A DNA stretch of 64,000 nt, taken from Chitinophaga arvensicola. Lineage in GTDB: Bacteria; Bacteroidota; Bacteroidia; Chitinophagales; Chitinophagaceae. The position numbers and the translations under genes were made by a program. Positions 7,514 through 16,338 of the stretch are shown here, one piece after another; the first letter of the stretch is position 1; every line of letters starts with the position of its first letter. The stretch is from assembly GCF_900110835.1 (NCBI RefSeq), contig NZ_FOJG01000002.1:682001-746000 (forward strand), read 5' to 3'. The notes under the pieces are model-generated. The model did no database searches. It had not been told where the DNA came from and saw only the letters and a list, made by a program, of their open reading frames with translations.

Positions 7514-10210
7514 ATGACCACGTTACGCAAAAGATCCTTCCGGCTGCTGCTGCTTGTTTCCGCCGTTATCACGACCGGAATAGCCTGCAATAACGGAAAC
7601 GACTCAACGTCAGAGAAAAAGAAAGGAACCGGCAATCCGAAAATCGATGCATTAAAATTACCTGATAATTTTACGGCAGAGCGGTTGTACAGTCCCGGTG
7701 ACAACAAACAGGGATCCTGGGTATCCATGGCCTTCGACGACAAAGGCCGTATGATCGTGTCCGATCAGTACGGTTATCTTTACCGGTTGCAGCTGCCCGC
7801 TGTAGGTGAAGATTCCTCCAAACTCAAAATTGAACAGCTGCGCATCGGCAACGATACGTCCACGCAGAAAGTATCAATGGGATATGCCCAGGGATTACTA
7901 TATGCGTTCAACAGCCTGTACGTAATGGTGAATCACAACAGTGACGACCGTTTCGACAAAGGCAGCGGATTGTATCGCCTGCAGGATACCAACGGCGATG
8001 ATCAGTTTGATAAAATTACCCTGCTGAAAAAACTCGATGGTGAGGGAGAGCACGGCCCGCACAGTATTGTGCTGTCGCCCGACAAAAAATCCATCTACGT
8101 GATCGCGGGTAACTTTACCAAAATTCCGGAGATGAACAGCTACAAAGCACCTCCATCCTGGAACATCGATAATATCTTACCTTTTATCAAGGATCCTAAC
8201 GGTCACGATAATACGGTAAACACCCATGGCGGATGGATTGCCCACCTGGATTCTACCGGTACCAACTGGGAACTGATCAGTTCCGGCTTCCGTAATCCGT
8301 TTGACATGGCCTTCAATGATGCCGGTGATCTGTTTACCTACGACTCAGATATGGAGTGGGATTTTGGCACCCCCTGGTACCGTCCTACCCGCATCTGCCA
8401 GGTAACCAGTGGTAGTGAATACGGCTGGCGTCCGGGTACGGAGAAATGGTCTCCGGCCTATCCGGATAACCTGCCTCCCCTGCTGAATATCGGCCAGGGC
8501 TGCCCTACCAACCTGATCTATGGCGGTAACGCACGCTTCCCGGAGAAATACCGTAAGTCGCTGTTTGCGTTCGACTGGAGCTTTGGTATCATCTATTCCG
8601 TAAGCCTGCAACCCGATGGCGCCTCTTACAAATCTACCGCAGAAGAATTCCTCTCAGGTTCCCCGCTGCCATTAACAGATGGTATGATCGGTCCTGACGG
8701 TGCATTGTATTTCCTGACCGGTGGCCGCAGACTGGAATCTGATCTGTATCGTGTATACTACAAAGACAATAAAGAAAGCAATGAACCACTGGCAGTAACT
8801 GCCCCTACCGCAGAAGCAGGCATCCGCAAACAGCTGGAAACCTACCATGGCGGTGCAAAAGCAGGCGCCGTTGATTTCGCATGGCCTTATCTGAAACACA
8901 GCGATCGTTTTATCCGCTTTGCTGCCAGGATCGCTATCGAAAACCAACCAGTGAGCCAGTGGCAGAATAAACTGCTGCAGGAAAAAGATCCTGAAACATT
9001 GATCCAGGGCACCATTGCATTGGCGCGTCAGGGCAAGGAAGATGTAAAGAAAGTTCTCCTTCCGCAACTCATGACCATCAATTACGCTCAGTTATCACCT
9101 TCCCAGCAGATCGATCTGCTACGCGCCTTTGAACTGGTGTTTGTACGCATGGGTAAACCCGATGCCGCACAAGCTGCACAGATCGCCGCTTACTTTGATC
9201 CGGCGTATCCCGCTTCTACAAATGATCTGAACAGATCCCTGAGTAAAGTGCTGGTATACCTGAACGCACCAAAGTCGGTAGAAAAAACCATGGCATTATT
9301 AGCCAGTGCGAAAGACGATACCGCTGCAGAAAAAACAGCGATGCAATCTGCCGATCTGATCATGCGTAACCCGCAATACGGACTGGACATTGCAGGTATG
9401 TTATCCAAAATGCCGCCTTTACAGCAAACCTGGTATGCTACTGTGTTAAGCCAGGCGAAACAAGGCTGGACACCGGAACTGCAGGATCAATATTTCAAAT
9501 GGTTCTACAATGCCTTTACTTTCAAAGGCGGACATAGCTTTGTTGGTTTCATTAATACCGCGCGCAAAAATGCACTGGCCAATGTGCCTAAAAGTGAGTT
9601 TGCCCATTTCAATACCATCTCCGGAGATTCCCTGTTAAACAACGGTGGTAATCTCGCTCAGGGATTTGCACAACCAAAAGGTCCGGGCAGAAACTGGAAC
9701 CTGGAAGAAGCATTGAAAGTGGTAGACAGTGCTACCGGCAAACGTGATTTCGAACAGGGCAGAGCGTTGTTTAATACCTCTCTTTGCAGTGCCTGTCATG
9801 GTATGCGCGGCGAAGGCGGCGTAGCTGGTCCGGATCTGACCCAGCTGGGCACCCGTTTCTCCAGCAAAGACATTCTTGAAGCGATCATTGAACCCAGCAA
9901 AACCATCTCTGACCAATATGAAGCCACTGTATTCTCGTTGAAAAATGGTAGCTCTGTAGTAGGTCGTATGGTGAGCCAGGACAAAGACAAATATGTGATT
10001 TCACAGAATCCTTTTGCTACACAGGATCAACGTGAGTTGCTGAAGAAAGATGTGACCGGCACCAAGGCGTCTACGGTTTCCGTGATGCTGCCAGGACTGA
10101 TCAACCGGCTGAATCCGGACGAACTGCGGGACCTGATGGCTTACCTGAAAGCCGGTGGTAATAAAGAAGATTCTGTTTACAAAGCTGGTAAACAACTGGG
10201 TAGTAAATAA
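7514..10210 (+). CDS. Beta-propeller / HEAT-like / cytochrome c lipoprotein (PVC-type heme-binding CxxCH protein)
   Basis: 898 residues, with a lipobox at GIAC25. Three parts are seen. Residues about 40-430 resemble the PQQ-dependent sugar dehydrogenase/membrane-bound dehydrogenase beta-propeller (for example the GEHGPHSI and GFRNPFDMAF segments). Residues about 440-700 are helical repeats of HEAT character. Residues about 740-890 hold a single c-type heme site, CSACH at 758-762, in the domain known as the Pirellula/Verrucomicrobium-type putative heme-binding domain. Such proteins are thought to oxidise sugars or alcohols in the periplasm and pass electrons to the chain. Here it follows SusCD and precedes sugar-active enzymes, which supports an oxidative step on the imported sugar. 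The reaction itself is inferred. Confidence 0.88.
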   Translation: MTTLRKRSFRLLLLVSAVITTGIACNNGNDSTSEKKKGTGNPKIDALKLPDNFTAERLYSPGDNKQGSWVSMAFDDKGRMIVSDQYGYLYRLQLPAVGEDSSKLKIEQLRIGNDTSTQKVSMGYAQGLLYAFNSLYVMVNHNSDDRFDKGSGLYRLQDTNGDDQFDKITLLKKLDGEGEHGPHSIVLSPDKKSIYVIAGNFTKIPEMNSYKAPPSWNIDNILPFIKDPNGHDNTVNTHGGWIAHLDSTGTNWELISSGFRNPFDMAFNDAGDLFTYDSDMEWDFGTPWYRPTRICQVTSGSEYGWRPGTEKWSPAYPDNLPPLLNIGQGCPTNLIYGGNARFPEKYRKSLFAFDWSFGIIYSVSLQPDGASYKSTAEEFLSGSPLPLTDGMIGPDGALYFLTGGRRLESDLYRVYYKDNKESNEPLAVTAPTAEAGIRKQLETYHGGAKAGAVDFAWPYLKHSDRFIRFAARIAIENQPVSQWQNKLLQEKDPETLIQGTIALARQGKEDVKKVLLPQLMTINYAQLSPSQQIDLLRAFELVFVRMGKPDAAQAAQIAAYFDPAYPASTNDLNRSLSKVLVYLNAPKSVEKTMALLASAKDDTAAEKTAMQSADLIMRNPQYGLDIAGMLSKMPPLQQTWYATVLSQAKQGWTPELQDQYFKWFYNAFTFKGGHSFVGFINTARKNALANVPKSEFAHFNTISGDSLLNNGGNLAQGFAQPKGPGRNWNLEEALKVVDSATGKRDFEQGRALFNTSLCSACHGMRGEGGVAGPDLTQLGTRFSSKDILEAIIEPSKTISDQYEATVFSLKNGSSVVGRMVSQDKDKYVISQNPFATQDQRELLKKDVTGTKASTVSVMLPGLINRLNPDELRDLMAYLKAGGNKEDSVYKAGKQLGSK

Positions 10211-10237
10211 TTTTTCCGAAAGATAAATCACGCGCGG

Positions 10238-11305
10238 ATGGCATTAAAAAACGAAGCATGGCAACATAAGCTGTCGAATCATGCACAACTGGGCGGTATT
10301 GAAACGGCGGTGCTGGACAATGGCCCCGGCAGGGGCACCCGCATCGCCTGGATCAATACCGGTACCGGGTTACGTTATAAAGTGGTCATAGACCGGGCCA
10401 TGGATATTGCAGATGCTTTTTATCATCAGCATAGCCTGGCCTGGTTAAGTCATGGTGGCATCACTGCACCCAATCACGCTGCTGACAAAGGTTTGGACTG
10501 GCTCCAAACCTTTGGTGGTGGATTGATGACCACCTGCGGCCTGATGCATGTAGGCGGTCCGGAAACAGACGACTTTGGTGAACGTGGCCTGCATGGCCCT
10601 ATCAGTAACACATCTGCCGAAATTATTTCTATTATACAACCCGATCCGGCAGCGGGCCAGATGGAGATGAGCATTACCGGTATCATGCGGCAGGTAAGCG
10701 TATTAGGCGCCAAACTCACTTTAAAACGGACCATTTCGGGCACGCTGGGTAAAGCGGAGATCCGGGTACATGATGAAGTGACAAACCGTGGCAATACCAC
10801 CGCCCCACATATGCTGTTGTATCATTTCAACTTCGGCTGGCCGCTGGTAGATGAAGGCGCAGCTATCTGCTGGAAAGGCGACTGGGTATCCCGCGAGGGC
10901 AACCCGGATCATCTGTTCAATGCCACACACGATTATAAAAAGTGCATGGCGCCGATGGATAGTCACGCCGGCAGCGGCGAAGAAGCCGCCATCATTGACC
11001 CGGTAGCCGATGCGGCAGGCTGGTGTACCTGCGGGGTACACAACGCTGCATTGCAGCTGGCATTTTCCCTCCGCTTCAAAAAAGAACAATTACCCGTGCT
11101 CACCAACTGGCAGCACTGGGGCAAAGGCGAATATGTAATGGGACTGGAACCCGGCACCCATCCGCCCACCGGGCAGGCCAAAGCCAGACGCGACGGCACC
11201 CTGCTATTTTTAGATCCCGGTGAAAGCCGGCAGTATGAAATGCAGATCGACTTACTGCATACGGAAACAAGCATCAACTCATTTCTCACAGATACATCAT
11301 TTTAA
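10238..11305 (+). CDS. DUF4432 / aldose-1-epimerase-like protein
   Basis: 355 residues, no signal peptide, so cytoplasmic. The sequence matches the DUF4432 branch of the galactose-mutarotase fold: an early VVIDRAMDIADA segment, the GGLMTTCGLMHVGGP segment, LHGPISN, the LLYHFNFGWPLVDEG stretch and the late GLEPGTHPP motif. His and Glu residues in these stretches would form the sugar-binding cleft. Members are thought to handle anomers of unusual or oxidised sugars; no exact reaction is known to me. It sits 27 bases after the heme protein and 5 bases before the cupin gene, so it belongs to the same operon and probably acts on the same sugar. Confidence 0.82.
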   Translation: MALKNEAWQHKLSNHAQLGGIETAVLDNGPGRGTRIAWINTGTGLRYKVVIDRAMDIADAFYHQHSLAWLSHGGITAPNHAADKGLDWLQTFGGGLMTTCGLMHVGGPETDDFGERGLHGPISNTSAEIISIIQPDPAAGQMEMSITGIMRQVSVLGAKLTLKRTISGTLGKAEIRVHDEVTNRGNTTAPHMLLYHFNFGWPLVDEGAAICWKGDWVSREGNPDHLFNATHDYKKCMAPMDSHAGSGEEAAIIDPVADAAGWCTCGVHNAALQLAFSLRFKKEQLPVLTNWQHWGKGEYVMGLEPGTHPPTGQAKARRDGTLLFLDPGESRQYEMQIDLLHTETSINSFLTDTSF

Positions 11306-11310
11306 AGCCC

Positions 11311-12510
11311 ATGGAAAAAATAAGCTTAGCGCAAAAAGCACTCGAACAGGGACAAGGAATCCTCCGACTGGCACCAAACTGGGTTCCCAGATCATTTTGT
11401 GTGCCAGGCCGGCGGATCAAATTACACCCGGACGATTATTACGTCCTGGGAGGCGAACGTGGCGGCATCGATGAGCGTTGGCTGTCGTCTACCACCCCGG
11501 CAAAAAACGGCCCTTTAACGGGCCAAAATGAGGGTTTAAGCATGGTGGTAGTGAATGATGGCGACAGCACACAGCAGGTGCTGCTGAAAGATGCCATCAG
11601 CGAACTGAAAGATAAAGTGATCGGCAAAAGATTGTGGGATACCTATGGCGCATGGCCGATGTATTCCAAGTTCTTCGATAATATGGGACCACTCCCCCAC
11701 CATATTCACCATAATGATGAAAAAGCAGCGCTGATCGGACAGGCCGGCAAACCCGAAGCCTATTACTTTCCACCGCAGCTGAATAATCATGGCGGCGATT
11801 TCCCGTATACGTTTATGGGTATTGCCCCCGGTACTACCCGCGAACAGATCAAAGAATGCCTCGTGAACTTCACCAAGGGCGATAACAAAATCACCAACTA
11901 CTCCCAGGCTTACCGGCTGGAACCCGGCACCGGCTGGGATGTACCACCAGGATTGCTGCATGCACCGGGTAGTCTCTGTACCTACGAGCCACAAAAAGCA
12001 TCCGATGTATTCGCGATGTACCAGTCGCTCGTAAACGAAGCCATTGTTCCTGAAGTATTACTCTGGAACGGTACGCCTAAAGAAAGCATCGGTGATTTTG
12101 ATGCGCTGATGGATGTCATCGACTGGGACCTGAACGTAGATCCCAACCAGTTCCAGAACCGCTTCATGCCGCCCATTCCGGCTGCTAACGGAGAAGGTTA
12201 CACGGAAAACTGGGTATGCTATAAATCAGATGCGTTCAGCGCAAAAGAACTGACCGTGGCACCCGGCGCTACCGTGGTGATCAAAGATGCCGCTGCCTAT
12301 GGCCTCATCCTGATGCAGGGACATGGCAAAATGGGTGTATGGGATATTGATACCCCGGCGCTGATCCGCTACGGCCAACTCACCAGTGATGAATTCTTCG
12401 TAACAGAAGAAGCCGCCGTGGCTGGTGTAACGATCGTAAACCGCTCTTCCACCGATCCGATTGTAATGCTGAAACATTTTGGTCCAGGTAACCCGGATCT
12501 CGTGTTGTAA
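11311..12510 (+). CDS. Phosphomannose-isomerase-like cupin protein
   Basis: 399 residues, cytoplasmic. The first cupin-like core carries the His-rich segment HHIHHNDEK at about 129-137, a plausible metal site, and a later His in PGLLHAPG (about 217-220), as in class I mannose-6-phosphate isomerases and their uncharacterised relatives. A second cupin-like barrel fills the C-terminus (VAPGATVVIKD, GHGKMGVWD). The usual phosphate-binding residues cannot be confirmed by eye, so it may isomerise or epimerise a non-phosphorylated keto-sugar. It is placed between the mutarotase-like gene and the TIM-barrel gene with gaps of 5 and 20 bases. The isomerase role is inferred from fold and context. Confidence 0.75.
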   Translation: MEKISLAQKALEQGQGILRLAPNWVPRSFCVPGRRIKLHPDDYYVLGGERGGIDERWLSSTTPAKNGPLTGQNEGLSMVVVNDGDSTQQVLLKDAISELKDKVIGKRLWDTYGAWPMYSKFFDNMGPLPHHIHHNDEKAALIGQAGKPEAYYFPPQLNNHGGDFPYTFMGIAPGTTREQIKECLVNFTKGDNKITNYSQAYRLEPGTGWDVPPGLLHAPGSLCTYEPQKASDVFAMYQSLVNEAIVPEVLLWNGTPKESIGDFDALMDVIDWDLNVDPNQFQNRFMPPIPAANGEGYTENWVCYKSDAFSAKELTVAPGATVVIKDAAAYGLILMQGHGKMGVWDIDTPALIRYGQLTSDEFFVTEEAAVAGVTIVNRSSTDPIVMLKHFGPGNPDLVL

Positions 12511-12530
12511 TCCATTAAAAACGCTACGTT

Positions 12531-13571
12531 ATGAAAGAAAATAATTATCCAAAACTACACAATGCCACCTGGCCTGGCATCGTGGGCAAAGGAGATGGTT
12601 CAGAACCCATCATTCCGTTTGATACCTTACTGGAAATGACTGCAGCAGCGGAAGTGAATGGCGTAAAATTCGACGGCATTGATATCGGGTTATTTGACCC
12701 GCATGTACCGGTAGACAGTTCAGACGATGACCTGAAAAGACTGGTAGAAAAAGTAGCTTCCTATAACCTGGAAATAGGCAGCCTGGTAGCGCCTATATGG
12801 CCTCCCAGCGGCGGTTCTGCCATGGGCAGCAAAGAAGACCGCGCCCGTTTTGTAGAACAGGTACGCAAATCCTGTTCCGTAGGCAAGCGTCTCCGCGACC
12901 TGGGTATCCGTCCTAATGGCGTGGTGCGTATCGACTCTGCCTGTAGTCCGGAAGACTGGGCCAAAGACCCGGCCGGCAATACCAAACTGATTGCACAAAC
13001 CTTCCGTGAAGCCTGCGACGTAGCGGCTGATTACGGTGAAAAACTGGCAGCAGAAGGAGAAATATGCTGGGGTGGTATGCACAGCTGGAAAGCCATGCTG
13101 GATACCCTCGAAGCAACAGACCGTCCGAATATCGGCTTCCAGGCAGATATGTCGCATACCTTCCTGTACCTGCTGGGATATAACAGCCCGGAAGACAGGA
13201 TCCTGCCGGCTGATTTTGACTGGAAAGACCGGGAAGCTTTGACCGCAGGTTTGCGTAAACTCACGGCTGCCCTTCGTCCATGGACCATCGATTTCCATGT
13301 GGCACAGAATGACGGCACCGTACACGGCAGCGGCTCGCACGATAAAACCGGCAGGCATTGCCTGGCTTCCGATCCAAACGGCAAGCTGGACATCGCCACA
13401 GATGCCGGTTTCTGGCTGCGCGACGAAAAAGGCGAACTGACCAAAGCATTCCGGCATATCTGCTGGGATGGTTGCATGTTCCCCAATGCAGTGATGACCC
13501 AGCCTAAAACCTGGAATGATATACTGGCCGCTATGATCGCTGTAAGACAGCAACATGGCTGGCAGGAGTAG
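12531..13571 (+). CDS. Sugar phosphate isomerase/epimerase family TIM barrel
   Basis: 346 residues, cytoplasmic, of the xylose-isomerase-like TIM-barrel superfamily. The candidate metal ligands come in the usual order: Glu in AAEGEICWGGMHSW, Asp and His in FQADMSHTF, and Asp/His in TIDFHVAQNDGTVHGSGSH. The family covers isomerases, epimerases, dehydratases and the catalytic subunits of C-glycoside deglycosidases, so the reaction cannot be fixed from the fold. Neighbours are the cupin (20 bases upstream) and the Gfo/Idh/MocA dehydrogenase (25 bases downstream). A TIM barrel of this type next to a sugar dehydrogenase is the arrangement expected for keto-sugar processing. Confidence 0.85.
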   Translation: MKENNYPKLHNATWPGIVGKGDGSEPIIPFDTLLEMTAAAEVNGVKFDGIDIGLFDPHVPVDSSDDDLKRLVEKVASYNLEIGSLVAPIWPPSGGSAMGSKEDRARFVEQVRKSCSVGKRLRDLGIRPNGVVRIDSACSPEDWAKDPAGNTKLIAQTFREACDVAADYGEKLAAEGEICWGGMHSWKAMLDTLEATDRPNIGFQADMSHTFLYLLGYNSPEDRILPADFDWKDREALTAGLRKLTAALRPWTIDFHVAQNDGTVHGSGSHDKTGRHCLASDPNGKLDIATDAGFWLRDEKGELTKAFRHICWDGCMFPNAVMTQPKTWNDILAAMIAVRQQHGWQE

Positions 13572-13596
13572 TTTTTACCTGATACAATAGTCAACT

Positions 13597-14748
13597 ATGA
13601 GCACAAAGAAACAATTAAGGATAGGACTCATCGGATGCGGTTTCATGGGCCGCACCCATTCCAATGGTTACCTGCGGGTGAAAAACTTCTTTCCGGACCT
13701 GGCTTACCAGCCGGTATTGAAAGCGGTATGCTCCCGCACCGAAAGTAAAGCACGCGCCTTCGCAGAACAATGGGGATACGAATCGGTAGAAACAGATTGG
13801 AAAGCATTGATTGCCCGCAACGACATTGATGCAGTAGACATCTGTACGCCTAACGATATGCACGCAGAAATAGCGATTGCAGCAGCTGCCGCCGGTAAAA
13901 TGATCCTCTGTGAGAAACCACTGGCACGCACACTGAAGGAATCAGAGGGCATGGTAGATGCCATTGAAAAAGCCGGCGTGGCCAACACCGTATGGTATAA
14001 CTACCGCCGTTTACCGGCTGTTACACTGGCCAAACAGATTATTGACTCCGGTAAACTGGGTCGCATTTTTCACTATCGCGCCAATTTCCTGCAGGACTGG
14101 ACCATCAATGCAGACCTGCCCCAGGGCGGCGCCGCCCTCTGGCGCATGGATGCTGACGTAGCCGGTTCCGGTGTGGTTGGCGATCTGCTTTCCCATTGTA
14201 TCGACACGGCGCTGTGGCTGAATGGCAGCATCACCAACGTGACTGCCATGACAGAAACCTTTGTAAAAGAACGCATGCATCAGCTGACCGGCAAAGTGGA
14301 AAAGGTAAATATCGACGATGCCTGCTCCTTCCTTTGCCGCTTTAGCAACGGATCACTGGGATTGTTTGAATCCACCCGGTACGCACGCGGACACAAAGCA
14401 TTGTACACGTTTGAAATCAACGGGGAAAATGCTTCCATCCGCTGGGATCTGCACGACCTGAACCGGCTGGAGTATTTCGATAACGCAGACGACTCTACGC
14501 TGCGCGGCTGGCGCTCCATCCATGTAACAGATGGCGATCAGCCTTATATGGATAAATGGTGGGTACCCGGATTGGGCATCGGTTACGAACATTCGTTTGT
14601 ACACCAGGCCGCAGATTTCCTGAAAAGCCTGGAAACTGGCGCCCCCTGTTCTCCTACCTTTAAAGAAGCGCTGGAAACACAGAAGGTATGCCAGGCCGTC
14701 CTGGATTCCGCTGCATCCGGCGCCTGGAAAGATACAGAGGCCCTTTAA
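13597..14748 (+). CDS. Gfo/Idh/MocA family NAD(P)-dependent oxidoreductase
   Basis: 383 residues, cytoplasmic. The N-terminal Rossmann fold shows GLIGCGFMGRTH at 9-20 (GxGxxG). The family EKP motif lies in LCEKPLAR near residue 108, and the catalytic-domain segment GDLLSHCIDTALW provides the conserved Asp and His. Members oxidise a sugar hydroxyl, frequently at C3 of a glycoside or inositol. There is no Tat signal, unlike many exported homologues in Bacteroidota, so oxidation would take place in the cytoplasm. Its position just before a DUF1080 gene fits the known pairing of a 3-dehydrogenase with a keto-glycoside-cleaving protein. Confidence 0.92.
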   Translation: MSTKKQLRIGLIGCGFMGRTHSNGYLRVKNFFPDLAYQPVLKAVCSRTESKARAFAEQWGYESVETDWKALIARNDIDAVDICTPNDMHAEIAIAAAAAGKMILCEKPLARTLKESEGMVDAIEKAGVANTVWYNYRRLPAVTLAKQIIDSGKLGRIFHYRANFLQDWTINADLPQGGAALWRMDADVAGSGVVGDLLSHCIDTALWLNGSITNVTAMTETFVKERMHQLTGKVEKVNIDDACSFLCRFSNGSLGLFESTRYARGHKALYTFEINGENASIRWDLHDLNRLEYFDNADDSTLRGWRSIHVTDGDQPYMDKWWVPGLGIGYEHSFVHQAADFLKSLETGAPCSPTFKEALETQKVCQAVLDSAASGAWKDTEAL

Positions 14749-14805
14749 AACGCTTACTATCTCCCTGGGATATACGAAAAAATAAAACCTTATAAAATAT
14801 CAACT

Positions 14806-15582
14806 ATGCTGAAAAGAACCAGTGCACTGTTAATGCCGTTTGCCGCCATAGGGCTGCTGTTTACCGGTGGCAGCTGTCAGTCCGGAACCGCTCCGGCCGG
14901 CGACAGCACTACTGCCGATAAAGGCTTCGTGCAGATCTTTGATGGTAAAACACTAAAGGGCTGGGAAGGCGACTCCATCCACTGGCGCGCGGAAAACGGG
15001 CACCTGGTAGGAGAAGTAACACCTGAAACATTGCTTAAAACCAATACCTTCCTTATCTGGCAGGGCGATCAGCCGGCTGATTTTGAACTCACCTGCGAAT
15101 TCAAAATCACCAGCGGCGGCAACAGCGGTATCAACTACCGCAGCGTGATGGTAGAGAATGTACCACACGCCCTGAAAGGCTACCAGGCCGATATTGACGG
15201 CGCCAACAATTACACCGGTCAGAACTACGAAGAAAGAGGCCGTACTACCCTCGCCTATCGCGGACAGATCACCACTATTCCGCAAGCCACAGATTCTTTG
15301 CAGAACGGTGTGAAGAACAACGCCTGGAGCCCGGCCGTTGTAAACGGTTCCCTGGGCAGTTCCGACTCCCTGAAAGCACTGATTAAAAGCGAAGACTGGA
15401 ATAAATGCCGCCTCGTAGTGAAAGGAAATCACCTCCAGCATTACGTAAACGGTGTGCTGATGAGCGACGTGACCGACAACGACACGAAGAACGGTAAAGC
15501 CAAAGGCTTACTGGGTGTGCAGGTACACGTAGGACCACCCATGAAAGTAGAATACCGCGATATTATGCTGAAAAGTCTGTAG
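14806..15582 (+). CDS. DUF1080 (3-keto-glycoside hydrolase-like) lipoprotein
   Basis: 258 residues with a lipobox at GGSC24. The DUF1080 signature is present: FDGKTLKGWEGD at about 46-57, the ENGHLVGEV strand, CEFKITSGGNSGINYRS in the middle, and YVNGVLMSDVTD near the end. The fold is a concanavalin-like beta-sandwich. Some DUF1080 proteins have been shown to cleave 3-keto-disaccharides or 3-keto-glycosides, which is the basis of the call. Being a lipoprotein, it acts outside the cytoplasm, while the neighbouring Gfo/Idh/MocA enzyme has no export signal; the two steps might therefore work on different molecules. Last gene of the SusCD operon. Confidence 0.87.
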   Translation: MLKRTSALLMPFAAIGLLFTGGSCQSGTAPAGDSTTADKGFVQIFDGKTLKGWEGDSIHWRAENGHLVGEVTPETLLKTNTFLIWQGDQPADFELTCEFKITSGGNSGINYRSVMVENVPHALKGYQADIDGANNYTGQNYEERGRTTLAYRGQITTIPQATDSLQNGVKNNAWSPAVVNGSLGSSDSLKALIKSEDWNKCRLVVKGNHLQHYVNGVLMSDVTDNDTKNGKAKGLLGVQVHVGPPMKVEYRDIMLKSL

Positions 15583-15654
15583 TTGCGCTACAGGACCAGC
15601 AAAGGATACCAATTTTGATTGTGTTGTTTTGAGTTTTTTTTTATTTTTTAGGCC

Positions 15655-15702
15655 GATAACCGGGGAGATATGAAGCGCATCCGCTTTTGTCTCCCCGTTA
15701 TC
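15655..15702 (+). terminator. Long hairpin at the end of the SusCD/keto-sugar operon
   Basis: Arms GATAACCGGGGAGA (15655-15668) and TCTCCCCGTTATC (15690-15702) pair with one bulged base. A small inner hairpin (AAGCG/CGCTT at 15673-15677 and 15682-15686) lies in the loop. A T-rich stretch precedes it at about 15631-15650, but no U-tract follows, so it may work as a 3' stabilising structure rather than a classical intrinsic terminator. Confidence 0.6.
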
Positions 15703-15810
15703 ATTCCACCCCAACAGGCATAACCCGTTTCTTCTCCATAAAACACAAAAAGCACCGAAAGCACGCTCTCCACATTTTCATTATATTAGCTACACAAAAA
15801 ACAGGAAACA

Positions 15811-16338
15811 ATGCAACTATCTATTGCCATCGACATGGACGAAACCATTGCAGACCCAATCAAAAAGGCCAGGGAATGGTATTTCAGAGATTTTGGAAGA
15901 ACATTTACCACCGAGGAACTACATGGTAAAACATTATCAGATATTCTTCCGGAAGAACATAAAGCAAAGATCAAGGAATACCTGAATACACCGGGCTTCT
16001 TCCGCGACCTGGAGATTTTTCCCAATGCAGTAGAAGTGCTGAAAGAACTGAATAAAAAATATAAGCTATATATCGTATCTGCTGCGATGGAATTTCCCAC
16101 CTCGCTGATAGATAAATACGACTGGCTGCAGGAGCATTTTTCGTTCCTCAACTGGCGCCAGTATTGCCTCTGCGGCGATAAATCTATTGTACAGACCGAC
16201 ATCATGATCGATGACCTGACCCGCAATTTCACCAACTTCAAAGGAAAGCCTTACCTGTATCATGGTCATCATAATGTGCATGAACAAGGCTATGAGCGGA
16301 TCCTGAACTGGGAAGATGCCGCGAAGAAACTGTTATAA
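15811..16338 (+). CDS. 5'(3')-deoxyribonucleotidase-like HAD phosphatase
   Basis: 175 residues. The HAD motif I DMDET at 8-12 provides the nucleophile Asp8 and Asp10; motif II Ser lies in LYIVSAAMEF; a Lys in GDKSIV and the acidic pair IDDLTRN complete motifs III and IV. Length and order match the NT5C family of small cytosolic deoxyribonucleotidases, which dephosphorylate dNMPs. The gene stands alone on the plus strand and its stop codon (16336-16338) directly abuts the stop of the convergent ABC ATPase gene, so no terminator separates them. Confidence 0.88.
   Translation: MQLSIAIDMDETIADPIKKAREWYFRDFGRTFTTEELHGKTLSDILPEEHKAKIKEYLNTPGFFRDLEIFPNAVEVLKELNKKYKLYIVSAAMEFPTSLIDKYDWLQEHFSFLNWRQYCLCGDKSIVQTDIMIDDLTRNFTNFKGKPYLYHGHHNVHEQGYERILNWEDAAKKLL

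Noticed and set aside
12720..13556. Minus-strand frame of 278 codons
   Set aside because: Antisense to the TIM-barrel gene; the length reflects codon bias of the real gene and the product has low-complexity, unprotein-like sequence.
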